Assembly (NCBI GenBank): GCA_021107195.1
Contig: JAIOTF010000084.1
Location: 1-15,821, forward strand
Direction of reading: 5' to 3'
DNA: 15,821 bases
Source of the DNA: Anaerolineaceae bacterium
Lineage (GTDB): Bacteria; Chloroflexota; Anaerolineae; Anaerolineales; Anaerolineaceae
Under the pieces are notes generated by a model. That model did not search any database. It saw nothing but the letters and a program-made list of their open reading frames with translations, and was not told where the DNA came from. Positions 1 through 6,330 of this stretch are shown in pieces. Within the stretch, counting starts at the first letter, position 1. Each line of letters opens with the position of its first letter. The position numbers and the translations under genes are program-made.

Positions 1-39
1 AAAACTATCTAAAAGATTGCGAAATTTTAAGACGCTCAA

Positions 40-58
40 TCTTAACAAAACGTTAAGA
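40..58. repeat. Short inverted repeat in AT-rich flank of the DnaA boxes
   Basis: TCTTAAC (40-46) and GTTAAGA (52-58) form a perfect 7-bp inverted repeat around AAAAC. It lies in the AT-rich stretch next to the DnaA box cluster. It could be a protein site or part of an unwinding region; nothing more can be said. Confidence 0.45.
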
Positions 59-85
59 AGTTTAATGAAAAACACATTTTTGGGT

Positions 86-128
86 CTGTGGATAATTTAT
101 CCACAGAGGGCGGTCAAAGTTATCCACA
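86..128. other. Cluster of three DnaA boxes, possible edge of oriC
   Basis: Three exact copies of the consensus DnaA box TTATCCACA lie within 42 bases: 87-95 on the minus strand, 97-105 on the plus strand and 120-128 on the plus strand. The first two are head to head around a single central base. The flank at about 1-80 is AT-rich and could serve as an unwinding element. Known biology: clustered 9-mer boxes beside AT-rich DNA are the hallmark of bacterial origins, but small clusters also occur at DnaA-regulated promoters and titration sites. No dnaA, dnaN or rpmH is visible, and the sequence to the left is outside the window. The boxes are certain; the origin assignment is inference. Confidence 0.6.
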
Positions 129-166
129 CCCCCATATATGGGGGTTGTGGTTGTAAGATACACGAA

Positions 167-190
167 ATTGCCATCGGTGGGGATGGCAAT
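167..190. terminator. 9-bp hairpin downstream of the FAD enzyme gene
   Basis: ATTGCCATC (167-175) pairs perfectly with GATGGCAAT (182-190) around a 6-base loop. It sits about 70 bases beyond the stop of the minus-strand gene ending at 260. There is no good T run on either side, so it is at best a weak or factor-assisted terminator. It could instead be a structural repeat. The remaining bases up to 259 show nothing else recognisable. Confidence 0.35.
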
Positions 191-259
191 CCAAAAAAAT
201 GGCTTGGAAAAACATTTGAAAGCCTTGTGAAAAACTTCCAAATCCTGGAAACTGCCCGA

Positions 260-1555
260 TTAATCGCCTGACAGCATGCGCTGGGCAGCCTGACGGCCTA
301 CCTGAACAGCGAAGTTGGTACCGCGATCCCAGGGGTAAACCTGGCTCATGCTGGCAAAGTACAGACCGGGCAGCGGGGTTTTCAGGTCAGGGATGTTCTG
401 TGAGTGGTTGACCAGCGGCACGGGTTGGGCGTAGGCGGTGCGGTACAGCCAGGTCTTTTTGACCCAGCCTATGGAGAAGTCGGGGTTGATGCGGGTCAGG
501 GAGGGCAGGAAGCGCCCCATCAGTTCTTCTTTGCTCAGGCTGAAATATTCGTGATCCGGCTCCAGATAATCGCCGATGTAGAGGATATGATCCCCACCGA
601 AATTTTCAGAAGAGACATAGTTGGTATGTTCTACCAGGGAGAGGAAAGGAAAACCGGCTGATTTGGGCATGTTGTACCAGTAGTAGCCTTCGGGCGAGAA
701 CTGGCGGTCAATGCTGACCGTTAATACTATGGCGCCCATGCTTTTCAGGGAAAGCAATCCCAGCAGGTAATCCTCGGGCAGGTCGGGAGCCATTTTTGCC
801 AGCAGGCCGGGCGAAACCGTGAACAGGCATTGGTCGAAGGTTTGCGGGCCATTGGGAGTGGTCAGTGACAGGCCGCCTTCAGGCAGGGGTTGGATGGCAG
901 TGATTGGCGTGGAGAGCTGAATGCCGACGCCGCGTTCGCTCAGGATGGCGGCGAAATCATTGGAGAAGGTCTGAAAGCCGCCCTGGTAGGTGCCCAGGCG
1001 GGTGGAGCGGACATGAAAGCGGGCCCACATCCAGGCCATGTTGACCGCACGGGCGTGCTTTTCGCCGAATTTACCGATGATCAGCGGTTCCCACATTTCC
1101 TCATAAACCTTGTCTCCGGCCCATTTGTGCATCCAACTGTCGACCGTGGTTTTTTCCAGGGCCTGCCAGTTTTTGGTCAGGCGCAGGTAGAGACCGACCA
1201 GCCCAAAACGGATCTTGTTGATCCCCCAGCGCAGGCCAGGGTAAAGCAAGGCGGCAAGGATGGAATCAAAGGGATAGAATTTGCCTTTGTGGTAAACAAC
1301 TGTTTTGGGAAGGGGAAAGAACACTTTGCGGCTTAAGCCCAGTTCTTCAATCAGGCCGAGCATGTGTTCATCGCTGGCAAACCAGTGGTGGTATAAATGT
1401 TCCACCGACCAGTCCCAATGCGGTTCCCTGAAGCCGGAAGCCAGGCCGCCGGTATGGTCAGCAGCTTCAAAAATGGTGACTTGATGTCCGGCACGGATCA
1501 GATCCCAGGCGGCGCTCATGCCGCCAAAGCCTGCGCCAATCACAGCGATCTTCAT
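260..1555 (-). CDS. FAD-dependent oxidoreductase, amine oxidase/protoporphyrinogen oxidase-like
   Basis: This 431-residue protein begins with a Rossmann dinucleotide-binding motif (G7, G9, G12; acidic E30 at the end of the second strand). A GGLASGF segment follows, typical of the flavin amine oxidase/phytoene desaturase/protoporphyrinogen oxidase superfamily. Near the C-terminus, PGLYFASMSQVYPWDRG and the following residues match the family's second FAD-contacting region. The length fits a complete enzyme. The ATG at 1555 overlaps the upstream gene's stop (ATGA) and is preceded by GAGGAG (1564-1569), so translation is probably coupled. The substrate cannot be read from sequence. Pairing with a flippase-like membrane protein suggests modification of a lipid, isoprenoid or lipid-linked sugar, but this is inference. 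It is unlikely to be a dedicated haem enzyme, as no haem genes are nearby. Confidence 0.85.
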   Translation of the reverse strand: MKIAVIGAGFGGMSAAWDLIRAGHQVTIFEAADHTGGLASGFREPHWDWSVEHLYHHWFASDEHMLGLIEELGLSRKVFFPLPKTVVYHKGKFYPFDSILAALLYPGLRWGINKIRFGLVGLYLRLTKNWQALEKTTVDSWMHKWAGDKVYEEMWEPLIIGKFGEKHARAVNMAWMWARFHVRSTRLGTYQGGFQTFSNDFAAILSERGVGIQLSTPITAIQPLPEGGLSLTTPNGPQTFDQCLFTVSPGLLAKMAPDLPEDYLLGLLSLKSMGAIVLTVSIDRQFSPEGYYWYNMPKSAGFPFLSLVEHTNYVSSENFGGDHILYIGDYLEPDHEYFSLSKEELMGRFLPSLTRINPDFSIGWVKKTWLYRTAYAQPVPLVNHSQNIPDLKTPLPGLYFASMSQVYPWDRGTNFAVQVGRQAAQRMLSGD

Positions 1556-2580
1556 GCAGTGTTCTCCTCAGGAGTGCGATATTCTGTTGTGCCCCACTTC
1601 AGACCCTCTCGGGCAAAGTAGAATGCTCCCAGCAGGGTGATCGGCAGCCACAGGGTAGCGTGCAGCAGCAGGGTGTAGCTGGCCGCCATTTCGGCGGGCA
1701 CATTGTAGGCTTTCAGCAGGGTGATGAACGGCAGGTCAAAGGTGCCGACATAGCCGGGGGCCGCCGGGATGGTGGTGGCCAGATTGACGATACCGTTCAT
1801 TAACATTAATGCAAAGAAGCTCACGTTGAAATCAAAGGCGTGCATCACGAACCAGTAGGTGCAGGTTTCCAGCAGCCAGATGATGACGGAAGAGAAAAAT
1901 ACCATCAAAGCGTCGCGGGGCGAGCGCAGCGATTCCAGGCCGCTCAGGAAGCGGGTCACGATCGGGTAGATCTTGTCCCGCCAGCGGGCGGGCAGCAGCC
2001 GGTCGACAAAGAAATTGATCCGGCGCTCGGCAATGTGGGGGTACATGGCGGCCAGCAGGAAGACCAGCAAAATTATGGCGAACGCTGCCCCGCCCCACAG
2101 CGCCAGACTCTGGATCCAGCCGACTGTGGTTGAGTCGCTGATCTGGCTGGCGAGGAAGGGCAAATTCAGAAAGACAAAGCCCAGCATGACCACGCCGTCG
2201 AAGATGCGTTCGACAATCACTGTCGCAAGTGAGGCCGAGATGGGCACATCTTCACGCCGCTTGAGCACCACCGCGCGCAGCACTTCTCCCGCCCGGGCGG
2301 GGTAGATGTTATTGCCCATATAGCCGATGCACACCACGGGGAACATGGTGCGGGTGGGGATGTTTTTCAGCGGTCGCAGCAGGTACTGCCAGCGCCAGGC
2401 ACGCATCCAAACCCCCAAAAAATAAACCGCCACGCCGGGGATCAACCACACAAAGCGGGCGGAGCGGGTGGTCCGCCAGACCTCTCCCAGGTGCTGACCG
2501 CTCAGCGCAAGGAAGATGAAAAAAGCGCTGATTGCTACCCCCAGCAGGAACTTCCAGTATTTCTTCAGCCATTTTGTCAT
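1552..2580 (-). CDS. Flippase-like integral membrane protein (YbhN / lysylphosphatidylglycerol synthase TM-domain family)
   Basis: This 342-residue polytopic membrane protein matches the UPF0104/LPG-synthase transmembrane family. An N-terminal hydrophobic hairpin is followed by a conserved-looking stretch with GEVLRAVVLKR and then VIVERIFDGVVMLGF. A C-terminal segment has IPAAPGYVGTFDLPF, resembling the family's proline/glycine signature. Family members without the soluble catalytic domain of MprF are thought to act in membrane lipid or polyprenol-linked glycan translocation, though most are untested. It is the first gene of an operon; its TGA overlaps the start of the FAD enzyme. No Shine-Dalgarno is visible before the ATG. 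A TAGAAT -10 ends 6 bases upstream, so the message may be leaderless. Confidence 0.85.
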   Translation of the reverse strand: MTKWLKKYWKFLLGVAISAFFIFLALSGQHLGEVWRTTRSARFVWLIPGVAVYFLGVWMRAWRWQYLLRPLKNIPTRTMFPVVCIGYMGNNIYPARAGEVLRAVVLKRREDVPISASLATVIVERIFDGVVMLGFVFLNLPFLASQISDSTTVGWIQSLALWGGAAFAIILLVFLLAAMYPHIAERRINFFVDRLLPARWRDKIYPIVTRFLSGLESLRSPRDALMVFFSSVIIWLLETCTYWFVMHAFDFNVSFFALMLMNGIVNLATTIPAAPGYVGTFDLPFITLLKAYNVPAEMAASYTLLLHATLWLPITLLGAFYFAREGLKWGTTEYRTPEENTA

Positions 2581-2586
2581 GGGGTG

Positions 2587-2592
2587 ATTCTA
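2587..2592 (-). promoter_or_regulatory. Extended -10 promoter of the flippase/FAD-enzyme operon
   Basis: On the minus strand TGG is followed by TAGAAT (complement of 2587-2592), an extended -10 element. Six bases separate it from the ATG at 2580, putting the predicted transcription start at or next to the A of the start codon. No good -35 is visible (TAATTA at 17 bases), which fits an extended -10 promoter. Confidence 0.5.
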
Positions 2593-2615
2593 CCATGTGA
2601 CGGGAATTTTAATTA

Positions 2616-2633
2616 CCCCTGGAAAGGTTGGCC
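2616..2633 (-). repeat. Dispersed CCAACCTT-type repeat, copy 1
   Basis: On the minus strand this reads GGCCAACCTTTCCAGGGG, an 18-base identical copy of the sequence at 6899-6916 on the plus strand. Related forms occur at 11691-11708 and 11868-11886. A looser relative, CCCTTTCCAAGGG, is at 2693-2705. All copies are intergenic. It is a short partly palindromic dispersed element of unknown role. Confidence 0.6.
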
Positions 2634-2804
2634 TGTGACATTCATTGTTTACACAAGTTGCTTTTCTTGTTGAGTAGTTGTCAGCTTGTTCACCCTTTCC
2701 AAGGGAATATTTTCACCCCCTCTCCCAATTGGCTTCATACCAGGTTCACAATCTCTGGTTAAGATAGGACAGTCAATGACAAAATTTTTTCATAAGAGGT
2801 TTTC

Positions 2805-3254
2805 ATGTTTACAAAAAAAATTCTTCCGCCAACTTGTCTCTTGCTCGCCATTCTTGTTATGGCTGGTCTGGGGTTTCTCCTCCCGGGTGCGCAGGTCATC
2901 CCGCCTTTTTGGAATCTGCTTGGTTTGATTCCTGTTGCGCTGGGCATTGGGCTCAACCTGCTCGCTGACCGCTTTCTTCATCAGGTACAGACGACGGTCA
3001 AACCATTTGAACCTGCTTCTGTATTGGTGGTTGATGGCGGTTACCGCATCAGCCGCAACCCGATGTACCTCGGTTTTGTGCTTATTTTGGCCGGAATCGC
3101 TGTCCTGCTGCGAGCGGTGAGTCCGTGGCTGGTGGTGATTGGCTTTGTCTTCCTCGTCCGGCAGGTTTTCATTTTGGTTGAGGAACGCATGCTGGCGAAT
3201 CAGTTTGGTGCTATGTGGGAGGGCTATTGCAAGCATACCCGCCGCTGGGTGTAG
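2805..3254 (+). CDS. Isoprenylcysteine carboxyl methyltransferase-like membrane protein
   Basis: This 149-residue protein has about four hydrophobic segments. The signature GGYRISRNPMYLG (about residues 78-90; R84, N85, P86, Y88) is typical of the ICMT/PEMT/NnrU membrane methyltransferase superfamily, and a glutamate pair follows in the C-terminal helix region. Family members use S-adenosylmethionine at the membrane-water interface. Bacterial short forms like this one have mostly unknown substrates, which may be small thiols, lipids or amines. The ATG at 2805 is preceded by AAGAGG (2794-2799) with 5-base spacing. It stands alone: the upstream operon is divergent and the next gene is convergent. 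The 224-base upstream gap holds repeats and no convincing promoter. Confidence 0.8.
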   Translation: MFTKKILPPTCLLLAILVMAGLGFLLPGAQVIPPFWNLLGLIPVALGIGLNLLADRFLHQVQTTVKPFEPASVLVVDGGYRISRNPMYLGFVLILAGIAVLLRAVSPWLVVIGFVFLVRQVFILVEERMLANQFGAMWEGYCKHTRRWV

Positions 3255-3335
3255 GGAAAACCAGGCACCCTGAGCCCTGCCGGACATGGGGATTCTGACC
3301 AATTCGGCGAGGTTGATCAGGCAGAGGTGGGGAAG

Positions 3336-3618
3336 TTATTCGAATTTTTGATGGGTTTGGATGAGCGTGCATGAGGGGTTCACGCTCGTCTAAATTTACC
3401 AGGTGATACTGTTTTTTTATTGCTTTCTCAATTTGCTGGTTTACCGTGTCCAATTTTGATTCTTGTACAGCAATAAGATATTCATGCATTAGATCGCGAT
3501 CATTTTGAATGATCAAAAAGATTTTAGAGGAATCAAGGCGGCGAAAACGCAGGAAGTTCTTTTTGCTGAGTGCATCTGCACAGAGTGTGTACACCGCGAA
3601 GTAGTCGACTACATCAAT
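3336..3618 (-). pseudogene. Small hypothetical gene with a one-base frameshift and no standard start codon
   Basis: On the minus strand a protein-like frame runs from about 3645 with segments DVVDYFAVYTLCADA, KIFLIIQNDRDLMHEYLIAV and KLDTVNQQIEKAIKKQYHL. In the run of four G (3375-3378) dropping one base lets the frame continue as EPSCTLIQTHQKFE and stop at 3336-3338. Without the correction the frame runs on antisense into the neighbouring gene. Upstream the frame has no ATG, GTG or TTG before a strong GGAG (3624-3627 complement). An ATT codon at 3616-3618 sits 5 bases after it. GTG at 3592-3594 is an alternative start without a Shine-Dalgarno and cuts into the conserved-looking part. About 94 residues reconstructed. 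I do not recognise a named family. It is either a decayed gene or a real gene with an assembly indel and a rare start. Confidence 0.4.
3601..3612. repeat. 12-bp perfect palindrome
   Basis: GTAGTCGACTAC is a perfect palindrome lying inside the first codons of the broken small gene. It may be chance or a protein-binding site. Confidence 0.3.
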
Positions 3619-3709
3619 CTTGACTCCGGGATTTTTATTGGTGGGTCAGGATATGGTATTTCTGGTGTGGTCACATACCTGTCGCTCAAATGCGGCCGGG
3701 CTTTTGGCC

Positions 3710-4192
3710 CTACGGCACGCTGACCATACCCAGTGCCATGCTGTTGTCGTTGTAGAAGAAGATCAGGGTATAGATTTCCGCAGGCAGCGAAGGGGCGATG
3801 AAGACATCCCATGTACCATTGCCGGAGTCTTTTGCCAGCAGGCCCCAGTCATTGCTGCACGGCCATTCCCAGGTCAGGGTGGAATTGTCTCCGGCCACCA
3901 GCACGCGTTCTACCTTTTTAGCGGTGTCCACGCCTTGCACGATGAAGTGCACATTTTCCAATACCCCCTGACCGTCTGTGCCGGGACAGCCGCTGCCAAT
4001 CAGGCGCTGGCCGTCCTGTCCCAAATAAACGACTTCCAATCGCTGCAGGATCACTTGCGGGCTGGCAAGTGAAGGCGGTCCCAGGACAGCGGGCGCGGTA
4101 GCGGGTGTCGCAGCGCTGCGAGTCATGCGGCAGGCCAGGCTGAGAAGAAGGATAAAGGTGAGGAGAAAGAAGGTTTGAGTTTTTTTTGACAT
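3710..4192 (-). CDS. Small secreted lipoprotein of unknown function
   Basis: This 160-residue protein has a classic lipoprotein signal peptide: MSKK, a leucine/phenylalanine-rich core and the lipobox LSLAC with C21 as the lipidated cysteine. A short Ala/Pro/Thr linker follows (to about residue 40), then a compact domain of about 115 residues. This domain has two cysteines (GCPGTDG and WPCSND) and aromatic strands such as GTWDVFIAP and IYTLIFFYND, suggesting a small beta-sandwich. I do not recognise the domain. I chose ATG at 4192 because the signal peptide starts cleanly there; a GTG lies two codons upstream. Neither has a clear ribosome binding site. It is divergent from the arsR-type gene, with 238 bases between, and nothing shows that it belongs to that system. 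Confidence 0.75.
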   Translation of the reverse strand: MSKKTQTFFLLTFILLLSLACRMTRSAATPATAPAVLGPPSLASPQVILQRLEVVYLGQDGQRLIGSGCPGTDGQGVLENVHFIVQGVDTAKKVERVLVAGDNSTLTWEWPCSNDWGLLAKDSGNGTWDVFIAPSLPAEIYTLIFFYNDNSMALGMVSVP

Positions 4193-4222
4193 AGGCACGT
4201 AGAGAAGATCTGTTTATGAAAA

Positions 4223-4237
4223 GAAACCCGGGGTTTC
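4223..4237. repeat. 15-bp palindrome upstream of the lipoprotein gene
   Basis: GAAACCC and GGGTTTC flank a single G in perfect symmetry. It lies in the divergent spacer, 31 bases before the lipoprotein ATG, where a regulator could bind. No partner is identified. Confidence 0.35.
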
Positions 4238-4354
4238 GTTTGATTTGAAAAATGTATCGTGTTCAGTTGCTAAATATTATATATCTTCTTTTCATAATCA
4301 ATGCACAGGGCTGGCCCGGAAGAATGTCATCTGTAATGAGTGACATCTGGCACC

Positions 4355-4382
4355 TTGTTATTTCCGGAAATACATTCATAAT
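4355..4382 (+). promoter_or_regulatory. Promoter of the arsR-arsP-type operon
   Basis: TTGTTA (4355-4360) and CATAAT (4377-4382) form a -35/-10 pair with 16-base spacing, upstream of the repressor gene. The spacer carries a perfect 14-bp palindrome, TATTTCCGGAAATA (4359-4372). The -10 overlaps the first inverted repeat of the operator region. Confidence 0.5.
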
Positions 4383-4417
4383 TGTGAATATATTAATATG
4401 TTCAATTTCTTGAATAT
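4374..4417 (+). promoter_or_regulatory. Candidate ArsR-family operator (two inverted repeats)
   Basis: Two near-symmetric sites lie between the -10 and the ribosome binding site. The first is ATTCATAATTGTGAAT (4374-4389; 14 of 16 positions symmetric). The second is TTCAA-TTTC-TTGAA (4401-4414) flanked by ATAT and TAT. AT-rich imperfect inverted repeats containing TTCAA/TTGAA are typical ArsR/SmtB operators, and binding here would block both transcription and translation initiation. The sites are seen; the assignment to this repressor is inference from position. Confidence 0.5.
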
Positions 4418-4430
4418 GAGGAGTTTCATT

Positions 4431-4775
4431 ATGGCTGAAAAAACTTTAACAGATTTATTCCGCGTACTGGGCCAACCGGCCCGCCTGCAGATCCTGCGCA
4501 TGATTGGGGATGGGGAAGTGTGTGTGTGCCAGATGGAGGTTGTGCTGGGCAAACGCCAGGCGTATATATCGCAGCAGATGAGCGTCCTGCGCGAGGCGGG
4601 GTTGGTAGAAGCGGCCAAAAGCGGGCGCAATAATTTTTACCGCCTGACTGACCCCGGGCTGCTGGATGTGGTGCAGGCCGCAGCCGATTACCTGGGCGTG
4701 GAACTACCACTCATTGATGTGCCGGACGTATCCGAGGTTTCAAGCTGCGGGTGCTCTGTGCCTGGTGAGAGATAG
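4431..4775 (+). CDS. ArsR/SmtB-family metal(loid)-responsive transcriptional repressor
   Basis: This 114-residue winged-helix protein begins with LTDLFRVLGQPARLQILRMI, the family's N-terminal pattern. The helix-turn-helix region GKRQAYISQQMSVLREAGLV follows, and then the wing (KSGRNNFYRLT). C31 and C33 (EVCVCQ) sit at the start of the recognition region, where ArsR and CadC proteins carry thiolate ligands for As(III), Sb(III) or heavy metals. A second cysteine pair (C106, C108) in the C-terminal tail may add ligands. The ATG at 4431 is chosen over the in-frame ATG at 4398 because GAGGAG (4418-4423) lies 7 bases before it. It likely represses its own operon through the repeats just upstream, releasing DNA on metal binding. 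Confidence 0.9.
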   Translation: MAEKTLTDLFRVLGQPARLQILRMIGDGEVCVCQMEVVLGKRQAYISQQMSVLREAGLVEAAKSGRNNFYRLTDPGLLDVVQAAADYLGVELPLIDVPDVSEVSSCGCSVPGER

Positions 4776-4792
4776 ATTGCGAGAGTACCGGA

Positions 4793-4809
4793 GGCTGAGC
4801 CTGTCGAAG
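4793..4809 (-). repeat. Dispersed TTCGACAGG-TCAG repeat, copy 1
   Basis: The minus strand reads CTTCGACAGGCTCAGCC, closely related to the core of the inverted repeat at 6591-6615. It lies in the 135-base gap between the repressor and the permease. Short elements of this kind are widespread in intergenic DNA of many bacteria. Confidence 0.5.
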
Positions 4810-4910
4810 ACGGAGGGGTGCTCGCGACCTTGTACCCTTGTCTATTCGGGCATGATATCGGCAGACTCAGGGTGCGGCTCGTTCTCCAAAAAAGTGTGGA
4901 GGCTTATCTT

Positions 4911-6269
4911 TTGAACGTTTTATCTTATCTCGTTACACTGTTGCAAACCGGTCTGGGCAGCCTGGTCGCTTACCTGGCGGCGCATGTTTTGTTGTGCCTG
5001 CTGCCGGCTTTTTTCATTGCCGGGGCACTGGCCGCCTTGTTCCCCAAAGAAGCGGTAACCAAATATCTGGGCCGGGACGCTTCCAAATGGGTGTCTTACC
5101 CGGCTTCGGCCATCGGCGGTTTTGTGCTGGCGGTATGTTCCTGCACGATCATGCCTCTGTTTGCCAGCATCTATAAAAAGGGTGCAGGCCTCGGCCCGGC
5201 GATTACCTTCCTCTTCGTGGGCCCGGCGATCAATATTCTGGCGATCTCGTTCACCGGCGTACAGATCGGGATGGACATCGCTATGGCGCGCTTGTTCCTC
5301 TCGCTGGTGTTTGGCGTGCTGATTGGTTTGTTGATGGCATGGATTTTCCGCAAGGACGATGCTGAACATGCCGCCGAGACTAATCACAGCCAGGCTTTCG
5401 CCCGGCAAGCCAAAGTCCCCGGGCGTGTGTGGGCCATTTTTGGTTTGCTGCTGGGCGTATTGATCGCCGGTACGCTGCAAGTTGGCCTCCTGACCAGAAG
5501 CTATCTCAGTTTCACCTTTGCCGACACCTGGGCACCGGGCTTTCAAGCCTGGCTGGACCAGCTGCTACCGCCCAATCCGGCGCTGGGCATTGAAGGGGTC
5601 AGTGCTCACGGCGTGTTGCTGATCGTCTTGTTGTTCATGATCGGATTCGCGGCCTGGAAGGGCCTGAACAAGGTCGACGAAGGTTTCACTGGGTGGACGT
5701 TTGCTGCTCTGGGTTTGATCTCGCTGACTCTGGTGGTGGCTTCGTTCAAGGTGCAGGCCGTTGCGCATGGCTTGCAGATCGGTTTGACCGGCAAATTGTT
5801 TGCCGAAATGATCCTGATTGGCCTGGTATGGTGGGTGGCGCGCACCCAGTATGAAGCCTATGAACTGCAAGAGTGGATGTGGGAAATGTGGCGCTTTGTG
5901 AAGCAGATCATTCCCCTGCTGCTGGTGGGTGTCTTCGTGGCGGGCATGGCGCGGGCGATCATCCCGGCCACCTGGATCGAGACCATCGCCGGGAGCAACA
6001 CGGTGTGGGCCAATCTGGTGGGCGTGTTGTTTGGGGTCTTTATGTACTTCCCCACCCTGGTGGAAGTGCTGATTGCGCAAACCTTCCTTTCGCTGGGCAT
6101 GGCCCGCGGCCCATTGTTAGCTTACCTGCTGGCTGACCCGGAATTGAGCTTGCAGTCGATTTTGATCACCAACTCGGTGATCGGCAGGAAAAAGACAGCC
6201 ATGTATGTGGCTTTGGTGGCGGTATTCAGCACCCTGGCAGGGCTGATCTTTGGCTGGGTGATTAAGTAA
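4911..6269 (+). CDS. ArsP/DUF318-type permease, putative metal(loid) or organoarsenical efflux
   Basis: This 452-residue polytopic membrane protein belongs to the predicted permease family PF03773. Its first half contains FVLAVCSCTIMPLF (C76, C78) and FLFVGPAINILA. The second half has a related helical unit (VFVAGMARAIIPATWI, GVFMYFPTLVEVL) in which FPT replaces the cysteine pair. In characterised ArsP, such transporters extrude trivalent organoarsenicals through cysteine ligands; relatives have been linked to copper or zinc. I chose the TTG at 4911, since GGAGG (4898-4902) precedes it by 8 bases. An in-frame upstream start at 4818 would add about 30 residues of non-membrane sequence with no Shine-Dalgarno. 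It follows the repressor on the same strand and is probably co-transcribed. No arsM or arsC is nearby, so the substrate is uncertain. Confidence 0.88.
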   Translation: MNVLSYLVTLLQTGLGSLVAYLAAHVLLCLLPAFFIAGALAALFPKEAVTKYLGRDASKWVSYPASAIGGFVLAVCSCTIMPLFASIYKKGAGLGPAITFLFVGPAINILAISFTGVQIGMDIAMARLFLSLVFGVLIGLLMAWIFRKDDAEHAAETNHSQAFARQAKVPGRVWAIFGLLLGVLIAGTLQVGLLTRSYLSFTFADTWAPGFQAWLDQLLPPNPALGIEGVSAHGVLLIVLLFMIGFAAWKGLNKVDEGFTGWTFAALGLISLTLVVASFKVQAVAHGLQIGLTGKLFAEMILIGLVWWVARTQYEAYELQEWMWEMWRFVKQIIPLLLVGVFVAGMARAIIPATWIETIAGSNTVWANLVGVLFGVFMYFPTLVEVLIAQTFLSLGMARGPLLAYLLADPELSLQSILITNSVIGRKKTAMYVALVAVFSTLAGLIFGWVIK

Positions 6270-6282
6270 GATTAACAGGGAG

Positions 6283-6308
6283 ATTGCTTCGCCCATAGGG
6301 CTCGCAAT
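6283..6308. repeat. Intercistronic inverted repeat between permease and thioredoxin-fold gene
   Basis: ATTGC (6283-6287) pairs with GCAAT (6304-6308), and GCCC (6291-6294) with GGGC (6298-6301), around ATA with a small internal bulge. It lies in the 61-base gap between the two genes, ending 9 bases before the ribosome binding site. It resembles short ATTGCTTCGC...CGCAATGAC repeats that recur in other bacterial genomes. It could stabilise the upstream mRNA segment. Confidence 0.5.
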
Positions 6309-6330
6309 GACAAAAGAAAGGAAAAATGAA

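Noticed and set aside
86..150. DnaA box region considered as a plasmid origin with iterons
   Set aside because: The boxes are exact DnaA consensus sites, are not equally spaced direct repeats, and no replication initiator gene is in the window.
3298..3374. Plus-strand short frame DQFGEVDQAEVGKLFEFLMG
   Set aside because: It has no start signal and its end is the antisense of the QTHQKFE tail of the minus-strand gene.
3505..3723. Plus-strand frame of 72 residues (C-terminal part FIGGSGYGISGVV...)
   Set aside because: No ribosome binding site and it overlaps the better-supported broken minus-strand gene; it looks like an antisense shadow.
4920..5546. Minus-strand frame of 208 residues opposite the permease
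   Set aside because: It has no membrane or domain pattern and is the complement of a clear permease; GC-rich third positions explain the open frame.
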